Source of the DNA: Muribaculaceae bacterium
Lineage (GTDB): Bacteria > Bacteroidota > Bacteroidia > Bacteroidales > Muribaculaceae
Length of the DNA stretch: 37,207 nucleotides
Assembly (NCBI GenBank): GCA_017443765.1
Contig: JAFSYB010000021.1
Location: forward strand, 1-37,207
Reading direction: 5' to 3'
The stretch's first letter is position 1. Every line of letters starts with the position of its first letter. Below the pieces are notes generated by a model. The model had not been told where the DNA came from, searched no databases, and saw only the letters and a program-made list of their open reading frames with translations. This document shows, in pieces, positions 6,926 through 15,259 of this stretch. Made by a program: the position numbers and the translations under genes.

Positions 6926-8961
6926 TGACCGAAAACATTTTTTTGACGCCCTTTGCCGGCGAGCGCGGCCTGCCGCCCTTTGACCGCATCACCCATGCCG
7001 ACTATGAGCCGGCCATAAAATGGGGCATGGCCGAACACGACCGCGAGATTGAGGCCATCGTGAGCCGGAGCGAAGCCCCCACCTTTGAGAACACCATCGT
7101 GGCGCTGGAGCGGTCGGGGCGCACACTGAGCCGTGTGCTTGACATTTTCTACCCCATGCTCTCGGCCGATGCCGACGATGAGCTGCTGGCCCTGGCCGAC
7201 AAGTTGTCGCCGCTGCTCACCGAGCACAGCACGGGCATCACGCTCAACCACGCACTGTGGCTGCGGGTGAAGCACGTGTACGACCACTTCGACCGCGCAG
7301 CCCACGACCAGGAGGACTGGATGCTGCTCAAAAAGACCTATCAAGGCTTTGAACGCAGCGGAGCCACGTTGGAAGGCGCCGCCCGCGAGCAGTTTCGCGA
7401 GTTGACCAAACGCCTCACCACACTCACACTGACGTTCCAGCAGAACCACCTCAAGGAGCAGGCCCAAGTGGAAATGTGGCTCACTGCCGCCGACCTCGAC
7501 GGGCTGCCTGCCACGGCTGTCGAAGCCGCCGCCGAGGCTGCCCGCGAGAAAGGCCGCAACGGCGAGTACGTGGTGACCCTGAAAGCACCCAGCTATGGGC
7601 CATTCATGAAATACAGCTCACGGCGCGACTTGCGCGAGCGGCTTTACCTGTTGTACAACCAGCAGGGAACACAAGGCCAGTTCAGCAATGTGGAATTGGT
7701 GCGCGACATTGCCAACACCCGCCTGCAACTGGCGAGGTTGTTTGGCTACAAGACGTTTGCCGACTACCGCCTGGTGACCTCGATGGCGCAGACGCCGCAG
7801 CGTGTCGACGACATGCTCAACCAGCTCAGGTGCGCCTACCGTCCCGCCCAGCAGGCCGAGATGAAACAGCTTGCTGAGTTCGCCAGTCGGTTCGAGGGTC
7901 AACCCGTGGACATCAAGCCTTGGGACTACGCCTACTACGCCAACAAGGAGCGCGAAGCCCGCTTTGCGCTCGACGACGAGCTGCTGCGCCCATACTTCAA
8001 ACTGGAGAATGTGATTCAAGGCGTTTTCGGCCTGGCAAGCAGGCTCTATGGCCTGCGTTTCACGCCCAACGAAACGGCTCCGGTGTTTCACCCCGATGTG
8101 CGGGTGTTCGATGTGACCGATGAGCACGGCAGCGACGTGGGCACACTGTACACCGACTTTTTCCCACGCGACACAAAGCAGAGTGGCGCATGGATGACCA
8201 ATTTCCGCGAGCAGTGGCGCGAGAGCGACGGCACCGATGTGCGCCCCATCGTGACGCTGACCATGAATTTCACACGTCCCACCGCCACACGCCCCTCGCT
8301 GCTCACCCATGGTGAAGTGCGCACGTTCATGCACGAGTTTGGCCATGCGCTGCACAGCCTGCTCTCGCAATGCAAGTATGTGAGCACATCGGGCACCAAC
8401 GTCTATCGCGACTTTGTTGAGCTGCCGTCGCAGCTCAACGAGAACTTCCTGCTCCAGCGCGAGTTCCTCGACAGTTTCGCCCGCCATTGGCAGAGTGGCG
8501 AGTGTATCCCGCAAGAAGTGGTAGAGCGGCTGCAGGCCAGTGCGCAGTACGGAGCGGGTTACGCCTGCCTGCGCCAACTGGGCTTCGGACTGTTAGACAT
8601 GGCTTGGCACTCGCTCACCGAGCCGCACGAGGGTGATGTGGCAGCCTTTGAGCGGCGCGCCATGGCTCCTGTGCAAGTGTTCGAGCCGGTGCCGGGCTGC
8701 ATGATGTCGCCGCAGTTCACACACATCTTCGCCGGTGGATATGCCGCCGGCTACTATGGCTACAAGTGGGCCGAGGTGCTTGATGCCGATGCTTTTGAAC
8801 GCTTTGAGCAGGAGGGAGTGTTCAACGTTGAAGTCGCGCACCAACTGCGCGATAGCATACTCTCACGCGGGTCGAGCGATGAGCCGATGACGCTCTACCA
8901 CCGTTTCCGCGGACGTGAGCCCCGCATCGACGCCCTGCTGCGGCGCGACGGCATTCAGTAA
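6925..8961 (+). CDS. dcp: M3 family metallopeptidase (peptidyl-dipeptidase Dcp-like)
   Basis: M3 peptidases are zinc oligopeptidases; the Dcp branch removes C-terminal dipeptides from short peptides. The 678-aa length fits the family. The zinc motif HEFGH is at residues 470-474, followed by the third-ligand region DFVELPSQLNENF. The C-terminal substrate-binding region (GGYAAGYYGYKWAEVL) is also typical. Start ATG at 6925 (MTENIFLTPFAGERGLPPFDRI) is supported by the usual N-terminus and the one-base overlap with the flavodoxin stop; the longer frame from 6811 is only flavodoxin DNA in another phase. No signal peptide is seen, so it is probably cytosolic. Confidence 0.93.
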   Translation: MTENIFLTPFAGERGLPPFDRITHADYEPAIKWGMAEHDREIEAIVSRSEAPTFENTIVALERSGRTLSRVLDIFYPMLSADADDELLALADKLSPLLTEHSTGITLNHALWLRVKHVYDHFDRAAHDQEDWMLLKKTYQGFERSGATLEGAAREQFRELTKRLTTLTLTFQQNHLKEQAQVEMWLTAADLDGLPATAVEAAAEAAREKGRNGEYVVTLKAPSYGPFMKYSSRRDLRERLYLLYNQQGTQGQFSNVELVRDIANTRLQLARLFGYKTFADYRLVTSMAQTPQRVDDMLNQLRCAYRPAQQAEMKQLAEFASRFEGQPVDIKPWDYAYYANKEREARFALDDELLRPYFKLENVIQGVFGLASRLYGLRFTPNETAPVFHPDVRVFDVTDEHGSDVGTLYTDFFPRDTKQSGAWMTNFREQWRESDGTDVRPIVTLTMNFTRPTATRPSLLTHGEVRTFMHEFGHALHSLLSQCKYVSTSGTNVYRDFVELPSQLNENFLLQREFLDSFARHWQSGECIPQEVVERLQASAQYGAGYACLRQLGFGLLDMAWHSLTEPHEGDVAAFERRAMAPVQVFEPVPGCMMSPQFTHIFAGGYAAGYYGYKWAEVLDADAFERFEQEGVFNVEVAHQLRDSILSRGSSDEPMTLYHRFRGREPRIDALLRRDGIQ

Positions 8962-9104
8962 AGGCTGTGGGGGCATATCACAACGTGAAATGTTGCGCCC
9001 CAAGAACCCGCTCCTGTTGATGACGGAAGTTTTCTTCTTGTTGTGCCAGAAATCATTTTTGAGGCACCTGTAAAGCACACGGTTTTGCTTGTGTTCCACG
9101 AAAT

Positions 9105-9133
9105 CGGCGGGTTACGAAAAATCGTACCCGCCG
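9105..9133. terminator. hairpin between convergent genes
   Basis: CGGCGGGT-T-ACGA pairs with TCGTACCCGCCG across an AAAA loop, giving 12 pairs with one bulged T. It sits between the converging M3 peptidase and sigma-factor genes and could stop both transcripts, although neither side has a long T tract. Confidence 0.55.
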
Positions 9134-9199
9134 ACTGATTTCAAGTTTCCGGGATTATATGGATTAGCCGGCCATTCAAGGGTGCGAGCCCTGGAAGGC

Positions 9200-9793
9200 T
9201 TACTGTGCCGAGAGGACAATGTTGTTTTCCTCGGCCATACGGCGAATGTTAATCACGGCATAGCGCATTCGGCCCAATGCGGTATTGATGCTCACCTTTG
9301 TTGCCTCGGCGATTTCCTTGAAACTCATGTCGCGGTAGTAGCGCATCACAAGCACCTCGCGCTGATTGGCCGGCAGGGCGCGAATCAGCTTGTGGATGTC
9401 ACTCTTGGTTTGATTGTCGATCATCGCATCTTCAACGGTTGCCTCGCTGTACTGCTTGCGGTTGAGCACAGGCATATCACCGTCGTCGGTCGACTGCAGG
9501 TTTTCGTTTTTCACACGGCGGTAGTGGTCGATGATGCAATTGTGGGCAATGCGGTAGATCCATTGCGAGAACCGCCCGCCAGGCGTGTAGCGACGTTGCG
9601 ACACAGTGGTGATTACTTTCACAAAGGTTTCCTGAAACAAATCATCGGCCAGGACCTCGTCTTTGACAATGCGCAAAATATAAGTAAATATCCGGTCTTT
9701 GTAGCGATCCACTATCACATCAAAGGCCGCACTATCACCATCGACATAACGCATCACAAGCTGGTCGTCGTCAATGCTTTTCAACGTGTTCAT
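9200..9793 (-). CDS. ECF-type RNA polymerase sigma factor
   Basis: This 197-aa protein has the two domains of a group 4 (ECF) sigma-70 factor. Region 2 spans about residues 10-90, including DLFQETFVKVI and WIYRIAHNCIIDHYRR. Region 4 lies at about 130-180, with LPANQREVLVMRYYRDMSFKEIAEATKVSINT forming the -35-binding helix-turn-helix. ATG at 9793 (MNTLKSIDDDQLVMRYVDGD) is preferred over a TTG two codons upstream. No anti-sigma gene is adjacent on either side, so its control is unclear. Its own promoter is of the ordinary housekeeping type, about 110 bp upstream. Confidence 0.93.
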   Translation of the reverse strand: MNTLKSIDDDQLVMRYVDGDSAAFDVIVDRYKDRIFTYILRIVKDEVLADDLFQETFVKVITTVSQRRYTPGGRFSQWIYRIAHNCIIDHYRRVKNENLQSTDDGDMPVLNRKQYSEATVEDAMIDNQTKSDIHKLIRALPANQREVLVMRYYRDMSFKEIAEATKVSINTALGRMRYAVINIRRMAEENNIVLSAQ

Positions 9794-9901
9794 TACCAAT
9801 TATTTTTAGTTATTGAGTAATGCTGTTTCGATAGGCTTCAGGGTTTAAAAAATGAGTAAATCAAGTGTCGTTTTCTCTCTTTTGTGTCGCATTTGACGCT
9901 G

Positions 9902-9932
9902 CAAATTTACTACAAAGATTATTAACAGCAAA
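9902..9932 (-). promoter_or_regulatory. consensus Bacteroides promoter for the ECF sigma gene
   Basis: On the minus strand TTTG (9929-9932) is followed after exactly 19 bp by TAAATTTG (9902-9909), a perfect match to the TTTG-N19-TAnnTTTG consensus. The predicted leader of the sigma-factor mRNA is about 100 nt. Confidence 0.78.
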
Positions 9933-9998
9933 TTTTTTTCCGAAAAAAAAGCAATGCTTGAAAAAAAGCGCAGGCAAAGCGAAAGGGTAAAGAGGCTG

Positions 9999-10841
9999 CT
10001 AAACTCCTTCATCGGTGAGTGTGGTCTGCTGTGGGTCCAGCGCGATGAGACGCTGGCGATAGAGAAGACCGAGCGACTTCTTGAAATCCTTCTTGCTGCA
10101 ACCAAATTGAACCTGAATTTCCTCGGGTGCCGAACGGTCGGTAAACGGCATCGAGCCGCCATTCCGACGCAAATAGTCGAGGATGCGCTCGCCCACATCG
10201 TCGATGCGCATTTTCTCGATTTTCAGCAACGTGACATCCACCTTTCCGTCGTCGCGCACTTTTTGCACAAAGGCAGTGTGGAGCTCGCCCACATTCACGT
10301 CCTGATACAGCTCCCGATGATATATCTGGCCCCAATGCTCATCGTTGATGATGACGCGGTACCCCAAGTCGGTGCGTTGAACGATTAACACCTCCACGCG
10401 CTGCCGGTGGTAGTATCGCGGTCGCCCGGGGCGCAGGAAACGTCCCAACTTTGCCGACGCCACTACACGCCCGGTTGCCTCGTCGAGATAGACGCGCACA
10501 ACATAGCTGCGGCCGGCCAGCATCTCGACGCGCTGCTCACGGAAAGGCACCAGCAGGTCCTTGGCCACAAGCCCCCAGTCGAGAAAGGCCCCCACATTGT
10601 TCACCGCTTTCACGCGCATGAGCGCAAAGTCGCCCGCCACAGCTCGCGGCTGCTCGGTGGTTGCCACCGGACGGCCCTCGGAATCGTGGTACACGAACAC
10701 ACGCAATGCACTGCCGATGGCCATCTCGCCAGTCACATATCGCTGCGGCAGCAGCACCTCGTTTCCTTCTTCATCGGCCAAATACAAACCGAAATCCACA
10801 GCGCGCGACACACGCAGGTCATTGTAGTTGCCTATTGTCAT
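9999..10841 (-). CDS. CvfB-like S1 RNA-binding protein
   Basis: The 280-aa product matches the CvfB/YitL family: repeated S1-like OB folds in the first two thirds and a winged-helix domain at the C-terminus (GGSMPFTDRSAPEEIQVQFGCSKKDFKKSLGLLYRQRLI). S1 features include the strands GAFLDWGLVAKDLLVPFREQ and YRVIINDEHWGQIY. Family members are cytosolic and modulate gene expression through RNA binding; the exact role in Bacteroidota is not known. ATG at 10841 (MTIGNYNDLRVSRAVDFGLYL) was chosen because the 20 residues upstream look like untranslated leader and overlap the promoter. It is monocistronic, read leftward toward the ECF sigma gene. Confidence 0.88.
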   Translation of the reverse strand: MTIGNYNDLRVSRAVDFGLYLADEEGNEVLLPQRYVTGEMAIGSALRVFVYHDSEGRPVATTEQPRAVAGDFALMRVKAVNNVGAFLDWGLVAKDLLVPFREQRVEMLAGRSYVVRVYLDEATGRVVASAKLGRFLRPGRPRYYHRQRVEVLIVQRTDLGYRVIINDEHWGQIYHRELYQDVNVGELHTAFVQKVRDDGKVDVTLLKIEKMRIDDVGERILDYLRRNGGSMPFTDRSAPEEIQVQFGCSKKDFKKSLGLLYRQRLIALDPQQTTLTDEGV

Positions 10842-10865
10842 GATAACTTCATAGTTTTGCGGCTG

Positions 10866-10873
10866 CAAAATTA
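10866..10873 (-). promoter_or_regulatory. -7 box upstream of the CvfB-like gene
   Basis: TAATTTTG on the minus strand matches TAnnTTTG exactly and lies 24 bp before the ATG. The -33 region is weak: the nearest TTG is 22 bp upstream. Confidence 0.45.
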
Positions 10874-10959
10874 CGCAAAAAATCGTCACCATGAGCAACA
10901 CTTGGGCAAATAATGCCTCGGAATGTGAATTTAGCGACTGATTTTTTCATCAAAGAAAA

Positions 10960-10991
10960 TTTCACCATCTCAATAAAAATGAGTAATTTTA
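10960..10991 (+). promoter_or_regulatory. probable promoter for the DUF3298 lipoprotein gene
   Basis: TTTC (10960-10963) and TAATTTTA (10984-10991) are separated by 20 bp, each one base off the TTTG and TAnnTTTG consensus, and end 27 bp before the ATG. Confidence 0.4.
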
Positions 10992-11018
10992 TACGCTATT
11001 TCATAAACCGACATTCAA

Positions 11019-11867
11019 ATGAGACTTTATATGCGGCATTTTATCCTCCTCATCACATTGGCAATCATTGTGTTATCATCGTCGTGTGGTGGCCGTTCGG
11101 TGCCGATGCCATCAACCGCCGACACCGTGGCTGTGGCTGTGGTTAAGGTTGCCGACACCACCTCGTTCAAGAAAAAGAACGGCGAAATTTGCACCATCTG
11201 CGCCGATGCCACGCTCTGCTACCCCACCTCCTACGTCGATGGAGCCACCTTGGCGACATTGCAGCGCATTTACGCCACCGTGGTGCTTGAAGCCTCCGAC
11301 ACGCTCTCGCTGGCCGAAGCCATGAAACAGAGTGTGACCAACACACTGCACCAGTATGACTTCACCACTCAACGCGACGAGACGCAAACCTTTCCCGACG
11401 ATGAAAGCCAACCCGTTCTTGCTTATCACACCAGCACAAACGTGCAGATGCACTACAACCGCAACGACCTGGTGACTTTCTGCCGCGTGGACGTGGTGAA
11501 AAAAGACAGCGTGGTGACCTCGGTCACACACCGCTACTTCACCATCGACCTCAAGCAGATGCACACGGTTGAGCTGCGCGACCTGTTTCGCGATGATGCC
11601 CTTGCCGATGTCGGCAGCCTGCTGCGCACACGGCTGCTGGACCAGAACAAGGCTGCCAGCAACGAGCAACTCAACGAACTCGGCTATTACAACGTGGATA
11701 ACCTGATAGCAACGAACAATTTCTTTTTCGATGAGCATGGTGTGACCTGGTCGTTCCAACCCAACGAGCTGGCTGTGAGTGCTGTTGGTGAGCCATGCAT
11801 CACCTTGAGTTATGAAGCGTTGATGCCTTTGGCAGCCGAAAACTCGCCGCTTAAACGCCTGCACTGA
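11019..11867 (+). CDS. DUF3298 (RsiV-like) lipoprotein
   Basis: The 282-aa product starts with a lipoprotein signal whose lipobox is LSSSC (Cys23), so it is probably tethered to an envelope membrane. The C-terminal half matches the DUF3298 pattern: DLFRDDALADVGSLLRTRL followed by NFFFDEHGVTWSFQPNELAV and a final ITLSYEAL strand. The middle, with its paired-strand SVTHRYFTIDL, resembles the accompanying DUF4163 region. Related domains occur in RsiV, where they bind lysozyme, but such a role here is only an analogy. ATG at 11019 is used; a second in-frame ATG lies at 11031. The next gene, rsmG, begins 3 bp after the stop codon. Confidence 0.82.
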   Translation: MRLYMRHFILLITLAIIVLSSSCGGRSVPMPSTADTVAVAVVKVADTTSFKKKNGEICTICADATLCYPTSYVDGATLATLQRIYATVVLEASDTLSLAEAMKQSVTNTLHQYDFTTQRDETQTFPDDESQPVLAYHTSTNVQMHYNRNDLVTFCRVDVVKKDSVVTSVTHRYFTIDLKQMHTVELRDLFRDDALADVGSLLRTRLLDQNKAASNEQLNELGYYNVDNLIATNNFFFDEHGVTWSFQPNELAVSAVGEPCITLSYEALMPLAAENSPLKRLH

Positions 11868-11870
11868 GCC

Positions 11871-12491
11871 ATGGAAGCAATCAATCGATATTTCCCTGAG
11901 CTAAATGCTGAGCAGATTGCTCAGTTCGACACCTTGCTGCGCGCCTATCCCGAATGGAACGCCCGCATCAATGTGATTTCCCGAAAAGACATCGACAACC
12001 TGGAGGTGAATCACATCCTCCACTCGTTGGCGATTGCGAAGTTCGTGCGGTTCGCCCCTGGCACCCGGGTGCTTGACCTGGGCACCGGCGGTGGCTTTCC
12101 GGCCGTTCCGCTCGCGGTTTATTACCCCGAAGTGCAATTCCACCTTGTGGACCGCGTGGGCAAAAAGCTGCGCGTGGCCACCGATGTAGCCAGGCAGGCC
12201 GGGCTGCTCAACATCACCGTGCAGCATGGCGACATCAAGGAGGTGAAAGGCCAATACGACTTTGTGGTGAGCCGGGCCGTGATGAGCCTGCCCGAAATGG
12301 TGCCGCTCGTGCGACGCTTGATTGCCCGCGACAACCACAACGCACTGCCAAACGGGCTGCTGTGCCTGAAAGGCGGCGACCTCAAGGCCGAGCTGGCACC
12401 GTTCGGCAAACAAGCACTGGTGAACGAACTGAACGACTATTTCCAGGAACCCTATTTTGAAACCAAGAAAATCATATATTTACCCTTATGA
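11871..12491 (+). CDS. rsmG: 16S rRNA (guanine-527-N7)-methyltransferase RsmG
   Basis: RsmG (GidB) methylates N7 of G527 in 16S rRNA using S-adenosylmethionine. The 206-aa length is typical. The SAM-binding motif VLDLGTGGGFP lies at residues 67-77, after the family signature EWNARINVISRKD...NHILHSLA at about 28-54. FVVSRAVMSLPEM in the second half is the usual substrate-pocket strand. It is tightly packed in an operon: 3 bp after the DUF3298 gene, and overlapping the following MBL-fold gene by 4 bp (ATGA). Gene losses here are a known route to low-level streptomycin resistance, but this copy looks intact. Confidence 0.96.
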   Translation: MEAINRYFPELNAEQIAQFDTLLRAYPEWNARINVISRKDIDNLEVNHILHSLAIAKFVRFAPGTRVLDLGTGGGFPAVPLAVYYPEVQFHLVDRVGKKLRVATDVARQAGLLNITVQHGDIKEVKGQYDFVVSRAVMSLPEMVPLVRRLIARDNHNALPNGLLCLKGGDLKAELAPFGKQALVNELNDYFQEPYFETKKIIYLPL

Positions 12492-13129
12492 ACCTGACCC
12501 GCTTTCCCGTCAACCCGTTTGTGGAGCTGACCTATATCCTGTGGACTGGTGATGGTGGCGATGCCATTGTGGTTGACCCCGGCATGATGGCCGCTGCCGA
12601 GCGCGACGAAGTGGTGCAATTCCTCGACAGCCACCGCCTGACGCTGCGCCACATCTTGCTCACACACCTACACATCGACCATGTTGCCTCGGCCGCATGG
12701 ATGGCCCAGCGCTACAACCTGCCCATCGAGGGCGGGCAGGCCGACGAAGCCTTGGGCGCTCTCTTGCCCAAACAAGCTGAGCACTTCCGCATCGGTATCG
12801 AGCTGAATCCACTCAAACTGGACCGGTATTTGAGCCAGGGCGACACCCTCACCCTTGGCGACGAGGAGATACGCGTGCTCGAGGTGCCAGGCCATTCGCC
12901 GGGGTCGCTGGCCTACTACGTGCCCACCAGCAATTTCGTGCTCTCGGGCGACACCCTGTTTTCCGGTAGCATTGGCCGCACCGACCTGCCCGGGGGCGAC
13001 TTCGGAATCCTCGTCAAGGCCATCAACGACAAACTCATGACCCTGCCCGCAGACACCATGGTCTATCCCGGCCACAACCGCGAAACCACCATCGGCGACG
13101 AGCTGAGATACAACCCGTTCATTAATTGA
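12488..13129 (+). CDS. MBL-fold metallo-hydrolase (glyoxalase II-like)
   Basis: The 213-aa protein carries the metallo-beta-lactamase fold metal motifs: THLHIDH at residues 59-65, VPGHSPGSLAYY, SGDTLFSGSIGRTDLPGG, and YPGHNRETTIGDE near the end. The layout is that of small glyoxalase II-like thioester hydrolases with a binuclear metal site. The real substrate cannot be told from sequence. It is translationally coupled to rsmG by the ATGA overlap and probably ends that operon, because about 120 AT-rich bases follow. Confidence 0.92.
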   Translation: MNLTRFPVNPFVELTYILWTGDGGDAIVVDPGMMAAAERDEVVQFLDSHRLTLRHILLTHLHIDHVASAAWMAQRYNLPIEGGQADEALGALLPKQAEHFRIGIELNPLKLDRYLSQGDTLTLGDEEIRVLEVPGHSPGSLAYYVPTSNFVLSGDTLFSGSIGRTDLPGGDFGILVKAINDKLMTLPADTMVYPGHNRETTIGDELRYNPFIN

Positions 13130-13215
13130 TTATAAGGTATTGATAAGTGACGAAAAATCTTGCGATGCACTACTTGGAGAATTGTGATAAATGCATGACG
13201 CACCTTAACAGAAAA

Positions 13216-13233
13216 GAAGTTGCATCGAACTTC
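13216..13233 (+). other. small hairpin in the leader of the TPR gene
   Basis: GAAGTT and AACTTC pair across a 6-nt loop, 14 bp before the TPR-gene ATG. It may influence translation start; no clear promoter box was found in the 117-bp gap. Confidence 0.3.
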
Positions 13234-13246
13234 CAATAATATAATA

Positions 13247-14524
13247 ATGTGTATGACTATAATTAACAAAGCCAAGTTGATTTCTCGCGGCCTGCGGTGC
13301 ACCGTGTGCCTGCTTGCCGTTGTTGCCTGGCATCCGTTGGCGGCCCAGCAGCGCGTGCTGGCCGAGGTGAAAAAAAGCCTCGACGGGCTGACGATGACCG
13401 TGGCCAACTATCAAAACGCCATCAACCGCCTGCAACCCGCACTCAGCCACGACGAGACACGCAACAATCCCGAAACGTGGTACGTTGCCGGGAAAGCACA
13501 ATTTGGGCTGCACGACAAGTACAAGGCCACCAGGCAGTTGGGAAAGAAAGTAGATGCCAAGGCCATGGGGACCTCCCTGCTGCAAGGCTACGACCACTTC
13601 ATGCATGCCCTCACGCTCGACACAATTTTTGAAACCGACAGCAAGGGCCGGCCGCGCCTGGACAAGAAGACCGGCAAGCCCAAGTACCGGACACGGTTCT
13701 CAACCGACATCAACGACCGCGTTGCCAAGCACATCGCCGACTTCAACGTTGCCGGCGGGGAATTGTACAACAGCAAAGAGTGGGACGGTGCCTACCGTGC
13801 CTGGCAGGTTTATCTCGACCTGTCGGCACGCTATCCCGAAGCCACCATCCCCGACACGGTGGCGGGCCTCACGCGCTACTACCAGGGAATAGCCCTTTGG
13901 CAAAAGGGCGACAACCGCCAGGCCGCCAATCACTTCGCCCTGGCACGCCACTTGGGATACAAGAAAAAGGAGGCCTACGACTATGCCCTGGTGTGCCTGT
14001 CGAGCGAGAAAGATGAACAGGCCATCGTGGACTTGGCACGTGAGGCCTACGAGCAGCTTGGCGTCTCCGACCCACAATACGTGCGAATCCTGATCAACAA
14101 CCACATCAACCGGCACGAGCTGAACCAGGCCGAAGCACTGATTGACGCGGCCATTGCCATTGATTCCAACGATTCCGAACTGCAAAACCTCAAGGGACTT
14201 GTGGCCGAGCAACTCCACGGCATGGAGCAGGCTCTCCCCTACTTCCAGCGCAGCGTGGAATTAGATGGCGACAACGCCCAGGCACTGTTCAATCTCGGAC
14301 GCTACTACTACAACCAAGCGGCGCAAATAACCGACAACAATTCCAAGCTCAGCGTCAAGGCCCTGGCCAAAAAGGTGAACCCCATCTACCGGCAAGCACT
14401 CCCCTACTTGGAACGAGCCTACGAATTGGACCCCGCAAACGAAGATGCCCGCGCGGCATTGCGCAACATTTACTACAAACTCGGCGACGCGCGCAAACTC
14501 GACGCGCTTGACCGCCGCCGCTAA
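13247..14524 (+). CDS. secreted tetratricopeptide-repeat protein
   Basis: The 425-aa product has a signal peptide (hydrophobic VCLLAVVAW, predicted cleavage after LAA at residue 33, mature QQRVLAEV), so it is exported to the periplasm or outer membrane. The mature part is alpha-helical. TPR units are clear in the second half: AQALFNLGRYYYNQA, then a final PYLERAYELDPANEDARAALRNIYYKLGD. YYQGIALWQKGDNRQAANHFALARHLGY is another unit near residue 220. The start could be the ATG at 13247 or the one at 13253; the TTG at 13220 is less likely. From family knowledge such proteins are scaffolds; no partner is evident. The NUDIX gene follows 11 bp later. Confidence 0.85.
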   Translation: MCMTIINKAKLISRGLRCTVCLLAVVAWHPLAAQQRVLAEVKKSLDGLTMTVANYQNAINRLQPALSHDETRNNPETWYVAGKAQFGLHDKYKATRQLGKKVDAKAMGTSLLQGYDHFMHALTLDTIFETDSKGRPRLDKKTGKPKYRTRFSTDINDRVAKHIADFNVAGGELYNSKEWDGAYRAWQVYLDLSARYPEATIPDTVAGLTRYYQGIALWQKGDNRQAANHFALARHLGYKKKEAYDYALVCLSSEKDEQAIVDLAREAYEQLGVSDPQYVRILINNHINRHELNQAEALIDAAIAIDSNDSELQNLKGLVAEQLHGMEQALPYFQRSVELDGDNAQALFNLGRYYYNQAAQITDNNSKLSVKALAKKVNPIYRQALPYLERAYELDPANEDARAALRNIYYKLGDARKLDALDRRR

Positions 14525-14535
14525 CGAGGCCCGTC

Positions 14536-15120
14536 ATGCCCAAGGAGATCAAAAAATGGCAAACCCTTGCCAGCCGTTACCTCATCAGGCGCCCCTGGCT
14601 CACCGCCCGTGTCGACACCGTGCAGTTGCCCGACGGCCGCGTGAACCCCGAGCATTACGTGCTCGAATACCCCGACTGGGTGAATGTGATTGCCCTCACC
14701 ACAAGCGGCGAGATGGTGATGATTCGCCAGTACCGCCATGCCGTTGACAAGGTGCTTGTCGAGCTGTGCGCGGGCGTGAGTGAGCCTGGCGAAACGCCCG
14801 AGCAGAGCGCACGACGCGAGCTGCTCGAAGAAACCGGCTATGCCGGCGGCAATTGGCGCGAGGTGATGACCATAGGGCAAAACCCGAGCATTTGCAACAA
14901 CGTCACACACTGCTTTGTGGCCGAGGGCGTGCAGCGCGTGGCCGAGCAAAATCTCGACGCGAGCGAAGACATCGAGGTGCTGCTGATGCCGCCCAGGCAG
15001 GTCTATGCCCTGCTGCGCGACAACCAGATGCTCCAGGCACTCATGGCGGCACCGCTGTGGCGCTACTTTGCCGAGCACCCGCATTGGCGGCAAGACTCAC
15101 GCCACGACGTTGAAAATTAG
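14536..15120 (+). CDS. NUDIX hydrolase (ADP-ribose pyrophosphatase-like)
   Basis: The 194-aa protein has a complete Nudix box at residues 80-102: GVSEPGE, a 7-residue spacer, then RELLEETGY, the Gx5Ex7REUxEExGU pattern. Upstream, EYPDWVNVIALTTSGEMVMIRQYRHAV is the usual lead-in of the ADP-ribose pyrophosphatase subgroup, which hydrolyses ADP-ribose or related nucleotide sugars with magnesium. The exact substrate is not certain. It follows the TPR gene by 11 bp and ends just upstream of the hydrogenase promoter. Confidence 0.92.
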   Translation: MPKEIKKWQTLASRYLIRRPWLTARVDTVQLPDGRVNPEHYVLEYPDWVNVIALTTSGEMVMIRQYRHAVDKVLVELCAGVSEPGETPEQSARRELLEETGYAGGNWREVMTIGQNPSICNNVTHCFVAEGVQRVAEQNLDASEDIEVLLMPPRQVYALLRDNQMLQALMAAPLWRYFAEHPHWRQDSRHDVEN

Positions 15121-15138
15121 TTAAATCCATTTTTTCAC

Positions 15139-15169
15139 TTTGCTATTCCGACTAAAAGCGTTAATTTTG
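15139..15169 (+). promoter_or_regulatory. consensus promoter of the hydrogenase operon
   Basis: TTTG (15139-15142), a spacer of exactly 19 bp, and TAATTTTG (15162-15169) match the Bacteroides consensus perfectly. The expected start site, near 15176, leaves a leader of about 84 nt containing the hairpin at 15182-15207. Confidence 0.78.
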
Positions 15170-15181
15170 TGAATTAATTTA

Positions 15182-15207
15182 AACGCCTGTTACGTACAGC
15201 AGGCGTT
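15182..15207 (+). other. hairpin in the hydrogenase operon leader
   Basis: AACGCCTG (15182-15189) pairs with CAGGCGTT (15200-15207), and the loop can add CTGT/ACAG pairing. It lies 62 bp after the NUDIX stop codon but downstream of the hydrogenase promoter. It could end NUDIX transcription, act in the hydrogenase leader, or both. No T tract follows, which argues against a simple terminator. Confidence 0.55.
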
Positions 15208-15259
15208 ATTGACTGATAATCAATAATTTTCAACTAATAACTAAACAACTGATTAACCA

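Noticed and set aside
9134..9199. possible tRNA-like segment (AGGGTGCGAGCCCT stem-loop)
   Set aside because: Only one short stem resembling a T-arm is present. Acceptor, D and anticodon stems could not be built.
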